DNA of 64,000 nt, taken from NCBI RefSeq assembly GCF_009680455.1, contig NZ_WKRD01000005.1, positions 186,001-250,000 on the forward strand, written 5' to 3'. Shown here piece by piece: positions 9,121-18,600 of this stretch. The position numbers and the translations under genes are program-made. Each line of letters starts with the position of its first letter. Positions within the stretch are counted from its first letter, which is position 1. The notes beneath the pieces were generated by a model. That model made no database searches. It had not been told where the DNA came from and saw only the letters and a program-made list of their open reading frames with translations. This DNA comes from Lachnospira eligens (GTDB lineage: Bacteria > Bacillota > Clostridia > Lachnospirales > Lachnospiraceae).

Positions 9121-9139
9121 GGTTCTGTAACAGAGGACC
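9121..9139 (-). promoter_or_regulatory. Small hairpin in the rplS leader (possible L19 leader)
   Basis: In the rplS 5' leader, GGU...ACC and UCUG/CAGA can pair around a UUA loop with a two-base CC bulge. Firmicutes rplS genes often carry an autoregulatory leader, but I cannot match this one to the known model from memory, so the label is tentative. It lies some 35 bases upstream of the start codon, in a 130-base gap with no other recognisable element. Confidence 0.3.
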
Positions 9140-9214
9140 ATCCCTTTTTCTCACAACTTATTTAGATTATCATAATCAAGCAAATAATGCAAGACTAAAA
9201 ATACATTTTCTTTA

Positions 9215-9733
9215 TTATTTATTAATATCCAGAAGCCCTGGTAAGATATGGACTGTTATAGTCTTCTTATCAAGGTCATGATCTAATATACACTGGTCAA
9301 TAACCGGTATTAAATAGCTTTCGCCATTATCTGCCTCTACTTCATATACATTGTTGGCGCCTGTTTCTAATACATCTTTTAGTACGCCCAAATGTTTTCC
9401 TTCATCTGTTATTACATCAAGTCCGATAAGATCGCATATAAAATACTCTCCCGGCTCAAGTTTAACAGCATCTTCTCTTGAAACGAGCAAGTCGCATTTT
9501 GTGTATTTCTCTATATCATTGATGTCATCAAATTCTTTAAACTTAAGTATTACGAACTGCTTAAAGAATTTAACTGAAGATACAGTGACAGCTACCTGTT
9601 CTCTTTTTCCATCGATAACACATTTCTTAAGTTTCTTAAAACGAAGAGGATCATCTGTTGTAGGAAAAACCTTAACTTCACCTCTGATTCCGTGGGTCGA
9701 TGTTATGACCCCTACCCTTAACATATCTTCCAC
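9215..9733 (-). CDS. rimM: 16S rRNA processing protein RimM
   Basis: RimM binds ribosomal protein S19 and helps mature the 30S head. The 172-residue protein has both family domains: an N-terminal barrel starting LRVGVITSTHGIRGEVKV, and a C-terminal PRC-barrel with YFICDLIGLDV and YLIPVI. The start may be the GTG used here, which has GGAG seven bases upstream, or an ATG three codons later. It lies downstream of khpA behind a terminator-like hairpin. In most Firmicutes trmD follows immediately, but here it does not. Confidence 0.95.
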   Translation of the reverse strand: MEDMLRVGVITSTHGIRGEVKVFPTTDDPLRFKKLKKCVIDGKREQVAVTVSSVKFFKQFVILKFKEFDDINDIEKYTKCDLLVSREDAVKLEPGEYFICDLIGLDVITDEGKHLGVLKDVLETGANNVYEVEADNGESYLIPVIDQCILDHDLDKKTITVHILPGLLDINK

Positions 9734-9768
9734 TTAAATTCTCCATTCTGACATAAATGTATATATAA

Positions 9769-9801
9769 ATAACAAAACAGACAGCCCCGAAAGGCTGCCT
9801 T
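9769..9801 (-). terminator. Intrinsic terminator between khpA and rimM
   Basis: AGGCAGCC pairs with GGCTGTCT around a short loop, and on the minus strand the stem is followed by GTTTTGTTATTT. It lies after khpA, so it should end or attenuate transcription from the ylxM-ffh promoter before rimM. Confidence 0.7.
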
Positions 9802-9817
9802 AGACAGTAGTGTTTGC

Positions 9818-10048
9818 TTAATTATCTATTTCAACAATCACTTTCTTGTCGCTCTTAGAAGCTGCAGCTGAAACAACTGCTCTTATTGACTTGGCAATTC
9901 TACCAGACTTGCCGATAACCTTGCCCATATCCGAAGGAGCAACCTTAAGATTGACTACAAGAGCCTTATCTTTTTCAGTTTCTGTTACTACAACCTCATC
10001 CGGATTATCAACTAGTGCCTTAGCGATAATTTCCACTAATTCTTTCAT
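9818..10048 (-). CDS. khpA: KH-domain RNA-binding protein KhpA
   Basis: KhpA is a small RNA chaperone that, in streptococci, works with KhpB in control of cell elongation. The product of about 76 residues is a single KH domain with the GKVIGKSGR loop (the GxxG motif) near residue 50. An SD (GGAGG) precedes two possible starts, a TTG and, two codons later, the ATG chosen here. It sits directly after rpsP, the position of ylqC in Bacillus, and is followed by a terminator. Confidence 0.93.
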   Translation of the reverse strand: MKELVEIIAKALVDNPDEVVVTETEKDKALVVNLKVAPSDMGKVIGKSGRIAKSIRAVVSAAASKSDKKVIVEIDN

Positions 10049-10071
10049 AGTCAATTACACCTCCACTAGTC

Positions 10072-10317
10072 TTATTTTTCGATACCAGCCATCTTGAAAA
10101 GCTTTCCAACAACCTCTGTAGGCTGAGCTCCGTTTGATAACCACTTCTTAGCAGCCTCAGCATCAATGCTTAACTTGCATGGATCGTAATTAGGATCATA
10201 AGTACCGATTTCATCGATAAATCTACCATTTCTTGGAGATCTTGAGTCTGCTACGATAATTCTATAGAAAGGATTTTTCTTCTCACCTAATCTCTTTAAT
10301 CTAATCTTTACTGCCAT
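10072..10317 (-). CDS. rpsP: 30S ribosomal protein S16
   Basis: S16 is an early-binding 30S protein. The 81-residue product starts [19 protein letters not shown] and contains [17 protein letters not shown], which is diagnostic. The ATG lies after AGGAGG at normal spacing; an upstream GTG that would add three residues overlaps the SD itself. The gene lies between ffh and khpA, as in Bacillus. Confidence 0.98.
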   Translation of the reverse strand: MAVKIRLKRLGEKKNPFYRIIVADSRSPRNGRFIDEIGTYDPNYDPCKLSIDAEAAKKWLSNGAQPTEVVGKLFKMAGIEK

Positions 10318-10357
10318 TACATTCACCTCCTGTATTATTCTTAAAAATTAATCTATG

Positions 10358-11704
10358 TTAAAAAGGTAACTTGAAACGTCCCTTTTTAGCACCTTTCATC
10401 ATTCCCGGCATCTGCTTCATCATCTTCTTCATCTGTTCGAACTGTTTTACAAGTCTGTTAACATCAGCAATATCAACACCTGCACCTCTTGCAATTCTGT
10501 TCTTCCTTGAAGGATTAAGTATGTCCGGATTACTTCTTTCTGCCTTAGTCATTGAATATATGATAGATTCGGTTCTTCTCATATTCTTCTCTGCTTCATC
10601 ATCATCGATTGAAACATTCTTCATCTGACCTGACAGTCCTGGCATCATGCTCATAATTGAACTGATACCACCCATATTCTTAATCTGTCCCATATACTCA
10701 AGAAAGTCATTAAAATCAAATTCTGCTTTCTTAAGCTTTTCTTCCATAGCTTTTGCCTTGTCAGCGTCAAGCTGTGCTTCAGCCTTCTCAATAAGGGTAA
10801 GGACATCCCCCATACCAAGTATTCTTGATGCCATACGGTCTGGATAAAACTGTTCAAGATCTGAAAGCTTTTCCCCCATACCAACATAAAGAATTGGCTT
10901 TCCGGTAACTGCCTTAATTGAAAGTGCAGCACCACCTCTTGTATCACCATCTAACTTAGTAAGGATAACTCCGTCAATGCCAACCTTCTCGTTAAATGAT
11001 GAAGCAACATTAACAGCATCCTGACCTGTCATGGAGTCAACTACAAGAATTGTCTGGTCAACTGATACATTAGCTTTAATCTCTATAAGCTCATTCATCA
11101 TATCTTCATCAACATGAAGTCGTCCTGCTGTATCAAGAATAACGGTATTAAAATCATTATTCTTAGCATGGGCTATAGCAGCTTTGGCAATATCAACAGG
11201 CTTCTGGTTAGTTCCCATAGAGAATACTTCAACGCCCTGTTTATTACCATTAATAGTAAGCTGTTCAATGGCTGCTGGTCTGTATACATCACAGGCAACT
11301 AAGAGAGGTTTTCTTCCCTTCGCCTTGAACTTACCAGCAAGCTTTGCTGTAGTAGTTGTCTTACCAGCACCCTGAAGACCTGCCATCATGATAACAGTAA
11401 TCTCAGAACCAGGTTTCAAGGCAATCTCAGTTGTCTCAGATCCCATAAGAGATACCATCTCTTCATTAACAATCTTGATAACCATCTGACCAGGTGTAAG
11501 ACTTGACATAACATCCTGACCGATTGCTCTTTCTTCTACAGACTTTATAAACTGCTTAACAACCTTAAAGTTAACATCAGCTTCAAGCAGGGCAAGCTTA
11601 ACTTCCTTAAGAGCAGCCTTAACATCAGCTTCTGATAAACGGCCCTTACCACGAAGATTCTTAAAAATATTCTGCAATTTCTCTGATAAACTATCAAATG
11701 CCAT
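10358..11704 (-). CDS. ffh: Signal recognition particle protein Ffh (SRP54)
   Basis: Ffh binds signal sequences of nascent membrane proteins and docks with FtsY, also encoded in this window. The 448-residue protein has the N domain, the G domain with GLQGAGKTTT near residue 108, DTAGRLHVDE, TKLDGDTRGG, and a methionine-rich M domain ending in MPGMMKGAKKGRFKLPF. Length is normal. AAGGAGAG precedes the ATG. It follows ylxM by 11 bases; YlxM in streptococci modulates SRP activity, so the pair is functionally sensible. Confidence 0.98.
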   Translation of the reverse strand: MAFDSLSEKLQNIFKNLRGKGRLSEADVKAALKEVKLALLEADVNFKVVKQFIKSVEERAIGQDVMSSLTPGQMVIKIVNEEMVSLMGSETTEIALKPGSEITVIMMAGLQGAGKTTTTAKLAGKFKAKGRKPLLVACDVYRPAAIEQLTINGNKQGVEVFSMGTNQKPVDIAKAAIAHAKNNDFNTVILDTAGRLHVDEDMMNELIEIKANVSVDQTILVVDSMTGQDAVNVASSFNEKVGIDGVILTKLDGDTRGGAALSIKAVTGKPILYVGMGEKLSDLEQFYPDRMASRILGMGDVLTLIEKAEAQLDADKAKAMEEKLKKAEFDFNDFLEYMGQIKNMGGISSIMSMMPGLSGQMKNVSIDDDEAEKNMRRTESIIYSMTKAERSNPDILNPSRKNRIARGAGVDIADVNRLVKQFEQMKKMMKQMPGMMKGAKKGRFKLPF

Positions 11705-11715
11705 AATATCTCTCC

Positions 11716-12060
11716 TTAAAATTCTTCAAGAATCTCATTGGATAACTTCTTGATTTCATGAATATCAGATATATCCTGACTTTCCATGTAATCATCAACT
11801 AAAGAATCAATCTTAGATACCTTGTCCTTGGTTTCAAGGAACTTCTGTATAAGATGAAGCTTAGCCTCGTATCCATCAAGTGTCTTCGTAACTCTCTTAA
11901 TCAGATCATGTACTCCCTGCCTTGATATACCGTATTCATCGGCAATCTCGCTGAGAGATAAATCATTGTAGATAGCATCTTCATATATCTTCTTCTGGTG
12001 GTCGTTAAGTAACTCTCCATAAAAATCATATAAAAGATTCTGTTCAACAATTCTTTCCAT
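11716..12060 (-). CDS. ylxM: YlxM family (UPF0122) helix-turn-helix protein, SRP-associated
   Basis: YlxM-type proteins are small HTH proteins co-transcribed with ffh and reported to bind SRP. I take the start at MERIVEQN (114 residues, the usual family length), which has a weak AGGTG ahead of it; a longer reading from 12147 would begin inside the promoter and terminator. The LLNDHQKKIYEDAIYNDLSLSEIA segment and the following EYGISRQGVHDLIKR form a sigma-region-4-like HTH. The C-terminal half is charged and helical. It is the first gene of ylxM-ffh-rpsP-khpA. Confidence 0.93.
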   Translation of the reverse strand: MERIVEQNLLYDFYGELLNDHQKKIYEDAIYNDLSLSEIADEYGISRQGVHDLIKRVTKTLDGYEAKLHLIQKFLETKDKVSKIDSLVDDYMESQDISDIHEIKKLSNEILEEF

Positions 12061-12118
12061 AACACCTGCCACATACTTAAATATTACATAAGCCATGATT
12101 GACTCATAAGCCTTGAGT

Positions 12119-12147
12119 ATAATATCAGATATCAAAAAAAGTGTCAA
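12119..12147 (-). promoter_or_regulatory. Sigma-A promoter for ylxM-ffh-rpsP, sharing bases with a terminator
   Basis: On the minus strand TTGACA (perfect -35) and TATTAT (five of six) stand exactly 17 bases apart, followed by a leader of about 50 bases to the ylxM ATG. The TTGACA lies within the 3' arm of the hairpin that ends the preceding AI-2E-family gene, and the T-run of that terminator is the promoter spacer. Confidence 0.8.
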
Positions 12148-12168
12148 GCATTTTTACTTGACACTTTT
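12134..12168 (-). terminator. Intrinsic terminator after the AI-2E-family gene
   Basis: A 10-bp perfect stem (AAGTGTCAAG with its complement, eight-base loop) is followed on the minus strand by seven T. It ends the transcript of the upstream membrane-protein gene. Its 3' arm also contains the -35 box of the ylxM-ffh promoter. Confidence 0.85.
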
Positions 12169-12182
12169 AAAAATTTATTAAA

Positions 12183-13433
12183 TCAGCTTTCAAGCTTCTT
12201 TTCCCGCTCATTAGGAGGATATTCAACTTCATATTCTTCGCTTAAATTCTCCATTCCGTTAATCTGTAGTCTCTTAAACACCCATTTCTTAATAAGATGA
12301 TATATAACTGCAAATATAGGAACACCTAAAAGCATTCCTGCAAATCCCCATATATCACCAAAGAGGAGTATTGCAAACAATACCCAGAAACTTGAGATTC
12401 CTGTAGTATTACCAAGAATTTTAGGTCCGATAATATTACCGTCAATCTGCTGTAATATAAAATTAAATATTACAAAGAACAGGCACTGTGCAGGATTGAC
12501 AATAAGACATAATAAAGCTCCAATAAACCATGCTATGTACCAGCCAAAGAAAGGAATAACATTAAATATTCCAACAATGAATGCAATAAGAATCTCACTC
12601 ATCATCTCTTTGCCAGGATTACATATTGTAAATATCTTAAGTGATATAAAACATATAAGTGCTATTACAAAGGCATCAAGGATTTTGCCATTAACAAAGC
12701 CGCTGAACACCTTATCAGTATACTTAATCTCTTCCATAACGCTGGCAGCACGTTCTTTCTTGAATATACTATAGACAACCATCTCTCCCTGCTTTGCAAG
12801 CTTTTTTCTTGCTGTAAGAAGATACGCTGCAACAATGAATCCGATAAGAACATTAAAAAGTACAACAATGATATTAACTACACCGGTTGAAACACCGGAA
12901 GCAATTCCCTGTGCATATCCAAGAAACTCGTTACCGAGCCAGTCATTAATAAATGTATATGTTTTATCGATAATATTCTCTGAATATTTCATAAGAGTTT
13001 CATTTTCGTTAAGAAACTTCTGTACAAAATCAATAACTTTATTGACATTATCAGGAATAATCTGAATAAGACGCACAACACTATTTACAAGATTAGGAAT
13101 AATAACAATAATCATAAAATATATGAACAGAATTGCTATAAGAAGCCCTGTAAACACACTAAGATTATTAGACAGGCTTTTCTTTTTCTTCTCATTCTTA
13201 ATAAACTTAAATACCTTATTATATATATTATCGAAGAAATTACATATTGGACATATTACATATGCTAATACCCCGCCAATTATAAAAGGCATAAGAGTTT
13301 TGCATATATGTGAAAATGCTTTGTGGATAGCATCAATTCTGAACAATGCAAAAAAAAGCAATAGTGACAGCGCAGCTGCCCCAAATAATGCCATTGTAAC
13401 TCCTGCATATCTTTTGAAAGAATATTTCTTCAT
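12183..13433 (-). CDS. AI-2E family transporter (YtvI/PerM-like membrane protein)
   Basis: The 416-residue protein belongs to the AI-2E transporter family, whose members are diverse: the TqsA type exports autoinducer-2, while others are Na+/H+ antiporters or unknown. I see two membrane segments at residues 15-65, a third at about 95, a long amphipathic stretch, then several more spans with the family's FGDIWGFAGMLLGVPIFA block near the C-terminus. It ends in a charged tail. GAGGG precedes the ATG. It is an apparently single gene between ilvA and the ylxM operon, with its own terminator. Family is clear; substrate cannot be told. Confidence 0.85.
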   Translation of the reverse strand: MKKYSFKRYAGVTMALFGAAALSLLLFFALFRIDAIHKAFSHICKTLMPFIIGGVLAYVICPICNFFDNIYNKVFKFIKNEKKKKSLSNNLSVFTGLLIAILFIYFMIIVIIPNLVNSVVRLIQIIPDNVNKVIDFVQKFLNENETLMKYSENIIDKTYTFINDWLGNEFLGYAQGIASGVSTGVVNIIVVLFNVLIGFIVAAYLLTARKKLAKQGEMVVYSIFKKERAASVMEEIKYTDKVFSGFVNGKILDAFVIALICFISLKIFTICNPGKEMMSEILIAFIVGIFNVIPFFGWYIAWFIGALLCLIVNPAQCLFFVIFNFILQQIDGNIIGPKILGNTTGISSFWVLFAILLFGDIWGFAGMLLGVPIFAVIYHLIKKWVFKRLQINGMENLSEEYEVEYPPNEREKKLES

Positions 13434-13456
13434 AGATTTCCCTCTGCAGATAGTGA

Positions 13457-14674
13457 TTAAATGTTTACCTTAACAATTCTAGGTCTTAAACCTGCTGCTT
13501 CAAGCTTGTCAACAATCTCATCCTTATGTTCATGTCCGAAAGCTTCAATAGTAATTCTAAGCTCAACAGTTGCTTTTCTGTTAATGCTTACAAACTGGTT
13601 ATGCTCAAGCTTGATTACATTACCGTTAGCTTCTGCAATAATAGAAGCTACTCTTACAAGTTCACCTGGCTTATCTGGAAGAAGTACAGAAACAGTGAAG
13701 ATTCTGCTTCTCTGTACAAGTCCCTGCTGAACAACAGATGACATTGTAATAACATCCATATTACCACCAGAAAGAATTGAAACAATCTTCTTATCCTTAA
13801 CATCAAGCTGCTTTAATGCTGCAACTGTAAGAAGGCCTGAATTCTCAACAATCATCTTATGATTCTCTACCATATCAAGGAATGCAACTATTAAATCTTC
13901 ATCAGGAACTGTAATAATATCATCAAGATTCTTCTGAAGGTATGGGAATAACTTGCTTCCTGGAGTCTTAACAGCTGTACCGTCTGCAATTGTACTTACA
14001 GTAGGAAGAGTAACAACCTTTTCAGCCTTAAGAGATTCCTGAAGACAGTTAGCACCGGCAGGCTCAACACCAATAACCTTGATATTAGGATTAAGAAGTT
14101 TTGCAAGTGTAGATACACCTGTTGCAAGTCCGCCACCACCAATAGGAACAAGAATATAATCAACTGTTGGAAGCTCTTTAATAATCTCCATTGCGATAGA
14201 ACCCTGACCTGTTGCAACATCTAAATCATCAAATGGGTGAACAAATGTAAGTCCTTTCTCCTTGGCAAGCTTCATTGCATATTCGCATGCTTCATCATAA
14301 ACATTACCGTAAAGAATAACCTCTGCACCGTATCCCTTAGTTCTGTTTACCTTGATAAGTGGTGTTGTTGTAGGCATAACTACTGTTGCCTTAACCCCAT
14401 ATTTCTTAGCTGCAAATGCAACACCCTGTGCATGATTTCCGGCAGAAGCTGTAATAAGTCCCTTCTGTCTTGCTTCCTCTGACATCGTACTAATCTTGTA
14501 ATATGCACCTCTTACCTTATAAGCACCTGTGTACTGCATATTCTCTGGCTTAAGGTATACTCTGTTACCAGTCTGGCTGCTGAAATACTCACTATATACC
14601 AGATTAGTAGGAAGTGTTGCTTCCTTAACCTTCTCGGCAGCTTCCTCGAAACTTTTCAATGTTAATTCTTCCAT
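13457..14674 (-). CDS. ilvA: Threonine ammonia-lyase (threonine deaminase)
   Basis: This PLP enzyme turns threonine into 2-oxobutyrate and ammonia. The 405-residue protein has the PLP-lysine motif YKVRGAYYK near residue 50, ASAGNHAQG, the glycine loop GGGGLATG, and a C-terminal ACT-like domain (SVLLPDKPGELVRVASIIA). This size, with a single short ACT domain, matches the compact clostridial type that includes degradative TdcB-like forms rather than the roughly 510-residue E. coli IlvA. No branched-chain synthesis gene is nearby, so a catabolic role is as likely as isoleucine synthesis. No T-box or leader peptide is visible in its 34-base upstream gap. Confidence 0.9.
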   Translation of the reverse strand: MEELTLKSFEEAAEKVKEATLPTNLVYSEYFSSQTGNRVYLKPENMQYTGAYKVRGAYYKISTMSEEARQKGLITASAGNHAQGVAFAAKKYGVKATVVMPTTTPLIKVNRTKGYGAEVILYGNVYDEACEYAMKLAKEKGLTFVHPFDDLDVATGQGSIAMEIIKELPTVDYILVPIGGGGLATGVSTLAKLLNPNIKVIGVEPAGANCLQESLKAEKVVTLPTVSTIADGTAVKTPGSKLFPYLQKNLDDIITVPDEDLIVAFLDMVENHKMIVENSGLLTVAALKQLDVKDKKIVSILSGGNMDVITMSSVVQQGLVQRSRIFTVSVLLPDKPGELVRVASIIAEANGNVIKLEHNQFVSINRKATVELRITIEAFGHEHKDEIVDKLEAAGLRPRIVKVNI

Positions 14675-14708
14675 TACACTTAATCTCCCATCTTAATTTA
14701 TTAACTTA

Positions 14709-15641
14709 TCAATCTTCATCAGAGCCGTTATCTACATCGAATAATGCATTAACAAATGTGTCTGAATCAAACTTCTGTAAATCTTCGACTTTCTCACCAA
14801 CTCCAATATATTTAACAGGAATACCAAATTCTGCCTGTATAGCAACGGCAATTCCCCCTTTGGCAGTTCCATCCATCTTAGTAAGAATAATACCTGTGAT
14901 ATTAGTTACATCATTAAACTCTCTAAGCTGAGAAAGGGCGTTCTGACCAGTTGTTGCGTCAAGAACGATAAGATTTTCCCTGTATGCATCAGAATACTCT
15001 CTTTCTATAACTCTGTCAATCTTACGAAGCTCTTCCATAAGATTCTTCTTATTCTGAAGACGTCCAGCTGTATCACATAAAAGAACATCTGCCTTTCTTG
15101 CTTTACATGCAGCGATTGAATCATATATAACGGCAGCTGGATCAGAACCCTCACTCTGTGCAATAATATCAGCACCAGTTCTGTTAGACCATTCTGTAAG
15201 CTGCTCTATAGCCGCAGCTCTGAAAGTATCGGCTGCAGCCATAATAACCTTCTTGTTCTGTGCTTTAAGAAGACCGGCAAGCTTGCCTACAGATGTAGTT
15301 TTTCCTACACCATTAACGCCGATAAGCATAACAATGGATTGGCGGTTCTCAAATTCATATGCATTCTCGCCGAGATTCATCTTTTCCTTAATACTGTCAA
15401 TAAGAAGCTGCTTGCAGTCAGCAGGATTCTTAATCTTATTCTCTTTAACCTTATTCTTAAGGTCGTCAAGAATCTCTTCAGTTGCAACAACACCTATATC
15501 ACCCATAATAAGGGTTTCTTCAAGCTCATCATAGAAATCGTCATCAATTGACGAAAATCCTGAGAAAACAGAATCAATTCCGGAAACAATATTATCTCTG
15601 GTCTTGGTTAAACCTTCTTTTAATTTACTAAAAAATCCCAT
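14709..15641 (-). CDS. ftsY: Signal recognition particle receptor FtsY
   Basis: FtsY is the membrane-docking GTPase partner of Ffh. The 310-residue protein has a short N-terminal region with no acidic A domain (typical of Firmicutes), the N domain, then the G domain: GVNGVGKTTSVGKLA near residue 108, DTAGRLQNK, and TKMDGTAKGG. It starts three bases before the smc stop region ends and follows smc directly, as in Bacillus rnc-smc-ftsY. The neighbouring order suggests co-transcription with smc. Confidence 0.97.
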   Translation of the reverse strand: MGFFSKLKEGLTKTRDNIVSGIDSVFSGFSSIDDDFYDELEETLIMGDIGVVATEEILDDLKNKVKENKIKNPADCKQLLIDSIKEKMNLGENAYEFENRQSIVMLIGVNGVGKTTSVGKLAGLLKAQNKKVIMAAADTFRAAAIEQLTEWSNRTGADIIAQSEGSDPAAVIYDSIAACKARKADVLLCDTAGRLQNKKNLMEELRKIDRVIEREYSDAYRENLIVLDATTGQNALSQLREFNDVTNITGIILTKMDGTAKGGIAVAIQAEFGIPVKYIGVGEKVEDLQKFDSDTFVNALFDVDNGSDED

Positions 15642-15643
15642 AT

Positions 15644-18600
15644 TTACTCCTTCTTCTTGTCAAGGTCATTAGCTATAAGATCTACTGAAACAAGTGCAGA
15701 TACACCCTTTTCCTGCATAGTTATGCCATACAGTCTGTCAGCTGCAGCCATTGTTCCTCGTCTGTGAGTGATAACAATAAACTGTGTATGCTTTGTAAGC
15801 TTGTGAAGATAATTAGCATATCTTCCTACATTAGAATCATCAAGTGCGGCCTCAATTTCATCAAGCAGACAGAATGGTGAAGGTTTAAGGTTCTGGATTG
15901 CAAAAAGAAGTGCGATTGCAGTAAGTGCCTTTTCACCACCTGATAACTGCATCATGTTCTGAAGCTTCTTTCCTGGTGGCTGTGAAATAATAACAATTCC
16001 TGCCTCAAGAATATCTTCACCTTCAACTAGCTCTATTGTTCCTCGTCCACCACCGAACAATTCCTTGAATACCTTATCGAATTCAATCTTAATTTCCTCA
16101 AACTTCTCTTTAAACTGAATTCTCATACCATTATCAAGCTCATCAATAACCAGTACAAGAGCCTCTTCAGCCTTAATCATATCATCATGCTGTGTCTTTA
16201 AGAAGTTGTATCGTTCGCTTACTTCCTTATATTCTTCAATAGCATTGACATTAACAACACCAAGCTTTTTAATATTAGCTTTGAGAATATTAATCTGCTT
16301 CTTAATATCAGATATATCAGTAAGCTCTTCACTTCTTAATTCAGCAGCATAGCTGTATGTAAGCTCATATTCATTCCACATGTAATCTACTATAGAGTCA
16401 TTCTCTTCTTCTAACTTTTCCTGCTGGTTATGCAGACGCATACTTTCTTTTTCAAGAAGAACAATCTGTTCATTAATCTTTTCACGTTTATCAAAGAATG
16501 TCTTATGGCTTGCATTAATAATATCTCTATCCTTGCGGAGAGCTGTAATCTTAGTATTGCAGTCTTCTATCTGATTCTTAGCTTTATGAATATCACTTCT
16601 TAACTTTTCAATCTGTGCATTCTTATCTTCAACCTCTGATGATAAAGATTCTTTTCTCTGTCTTATATCAGCTTCTTCTGATTCAAGAGCAGCAATCTCA
16701 GAATTGATTCTTATAATATTTTCCTGAATAAATGCTGTCTTCTGCTCTACCGAACTGAATCTTATCTTAAGATTCTCAATATCATCATTAGCCTTATCAA
16801 GTTCAGCCTTCTTTGCTTCAAGCTGTTTGTTAAGATTCTCAATTTCTTTTCTTGAGCTTTCATTCTGTATATCAAGCGCACTAAGACTGCCACTTACCTG
16901 ATTCTTATTCTCATCAATCTCCTTAATCTGTCTGTCAATCTCAGTAGTTTCAGCCTTATCTTTATCATATATAATTCTGATTTCAGATAACTTCTGCTTT
17001 GCCTGATTAAGATTCATCTGTTCTGTATTAACAGCTAAAGATACCTCTCTGTTAGCCTTATTATCTGCATCAATAAGTTCTCTTACAGATGCAATCTTAG
17101 CTCTGTTATCTGCAATCTTTGCTTTAAGTTCAGTTGATGATTTGCTGAGTTCTGATACAGATTTCTTAAGTTCTTCAATCTCTCTTCTCCTGCCAAGAAG
17201 ATTGCTTGAATTCTTAAATGCACCACCTGTCATTGAACCGCCCGGATTGAGCTGTTCACCCTCAAGGGTTACAATCCTTAAGCTATACTTGTATTTCTTG
17301 GCAATAAGGAGCGCATTATCAATATTATCAACAACAAGAATTCTTCCAAGAAGATACCTGGCTAAGTTCTCATATTCAAAAGAAACTCTTACAAGATTGC
17401 TTGCAATTCCTATAACACCATTTTCCTTAATACAAGGCTCTTTTTCAAGAGTATTTCTTCCTGATATTGCATTGAGTGGTAAAAATGTAGCTCGTCCAAG
17501 CTTATTCTGCTTAAGATATGCAATCAGCTCCTTAGCAGTAGATTCCTTATCAGTAACAATATTCTGTATTGTTCCGCCTAATGCTGTCTCAATAGCTGTT
17601 TCATACTTTCTTTCAACCTTTACAATATCTGCAATAACACCAAGAATTCCAGGATTGCTGTCCTTTAATTCCATAATCTTACGGATACTGTTGCCATAAC
17701 CGTCATATCTTTCAGTAATATTAACGAGAGATTCAAGTCTTGATTTTTCTCTGTGATAATTCTGTACAATCTTATCATGCTGTGCATTAAGGTCAGCATT
17801 TTCATTCTTAATAGCCGTAACTTCATCATTATTGGCTGCAATTCTTTCTGCTATTTCCAAAGCATTTTTCTGTGCAGTTTCTAATCTCTCACTGATATCA
17901 TTAATCTTAACATTCTGTTCAGCTTCATCACTCTTGTCTTTGATAAGACGGCTGTTAAGCTCAGCTTTTCTTATATTGAGCTGTTCAAGCATAGTTGTGA
18001 ACTTCTGGTTTTCAGCATTAATAGATGACTTCGCATTAAGTCTGTCGTAGATATCATTCTGACGGCTCTCAATCTGATCTGACACCCCATCAATATCCTG
18101 CTTTATAACATCAGCAGCATCCTGTTTAGCCTTAAGATTATTCTCGAACTCTTCTACAGATGTTGAAAGCTCATTGAGCTGTTTCTTAAAATCAGCTACA
18201 TTGGTCTGCTTTGCAGCTTTATCTTTATCAATAGCTGCAATTCTGTCACTGTAATGCTTTTCATTATCAGTGAATCTGTTAATCTGCTCTGTGATAACAT
18301 TAATCTCACCGTTAAGTCTCTGGCTTTCAAGCTCAGTGTTTGATAAAAGTGAATTAACATTCTCAATGTCAGAATTAACCTTAGATAACTGTTCCTCTGC
18401 CTCTTCATATTCAGCCTTGGTACTCTCATACTCAGCTCTTGAATTAGCAAGGTCGTTATCAGCAATGCCAATCTTTCCTGTCAGTTCTTCAAGATCTTTG
18501 CTTATCCTGTCTGATTCCAAAAGAAATGCATTAACATCATATTTCTTTAAATCAGCTTTATAGTCAAGATATTCCTTGGCCTTTTCAGACTGGACCTGTA

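Noticed and set aside
14675..14708. T-box or leader ahead of ilvA
   Set aside because: The gap is only 34 bases and has no T-box or leader-peptide features.
17142..17699. Long antisense reading frame (185 codons) inside smc
   Set aside because: It is a shadow of smc codon bias, has no SD, and its product is low-complexity Ser/Leu-rich.
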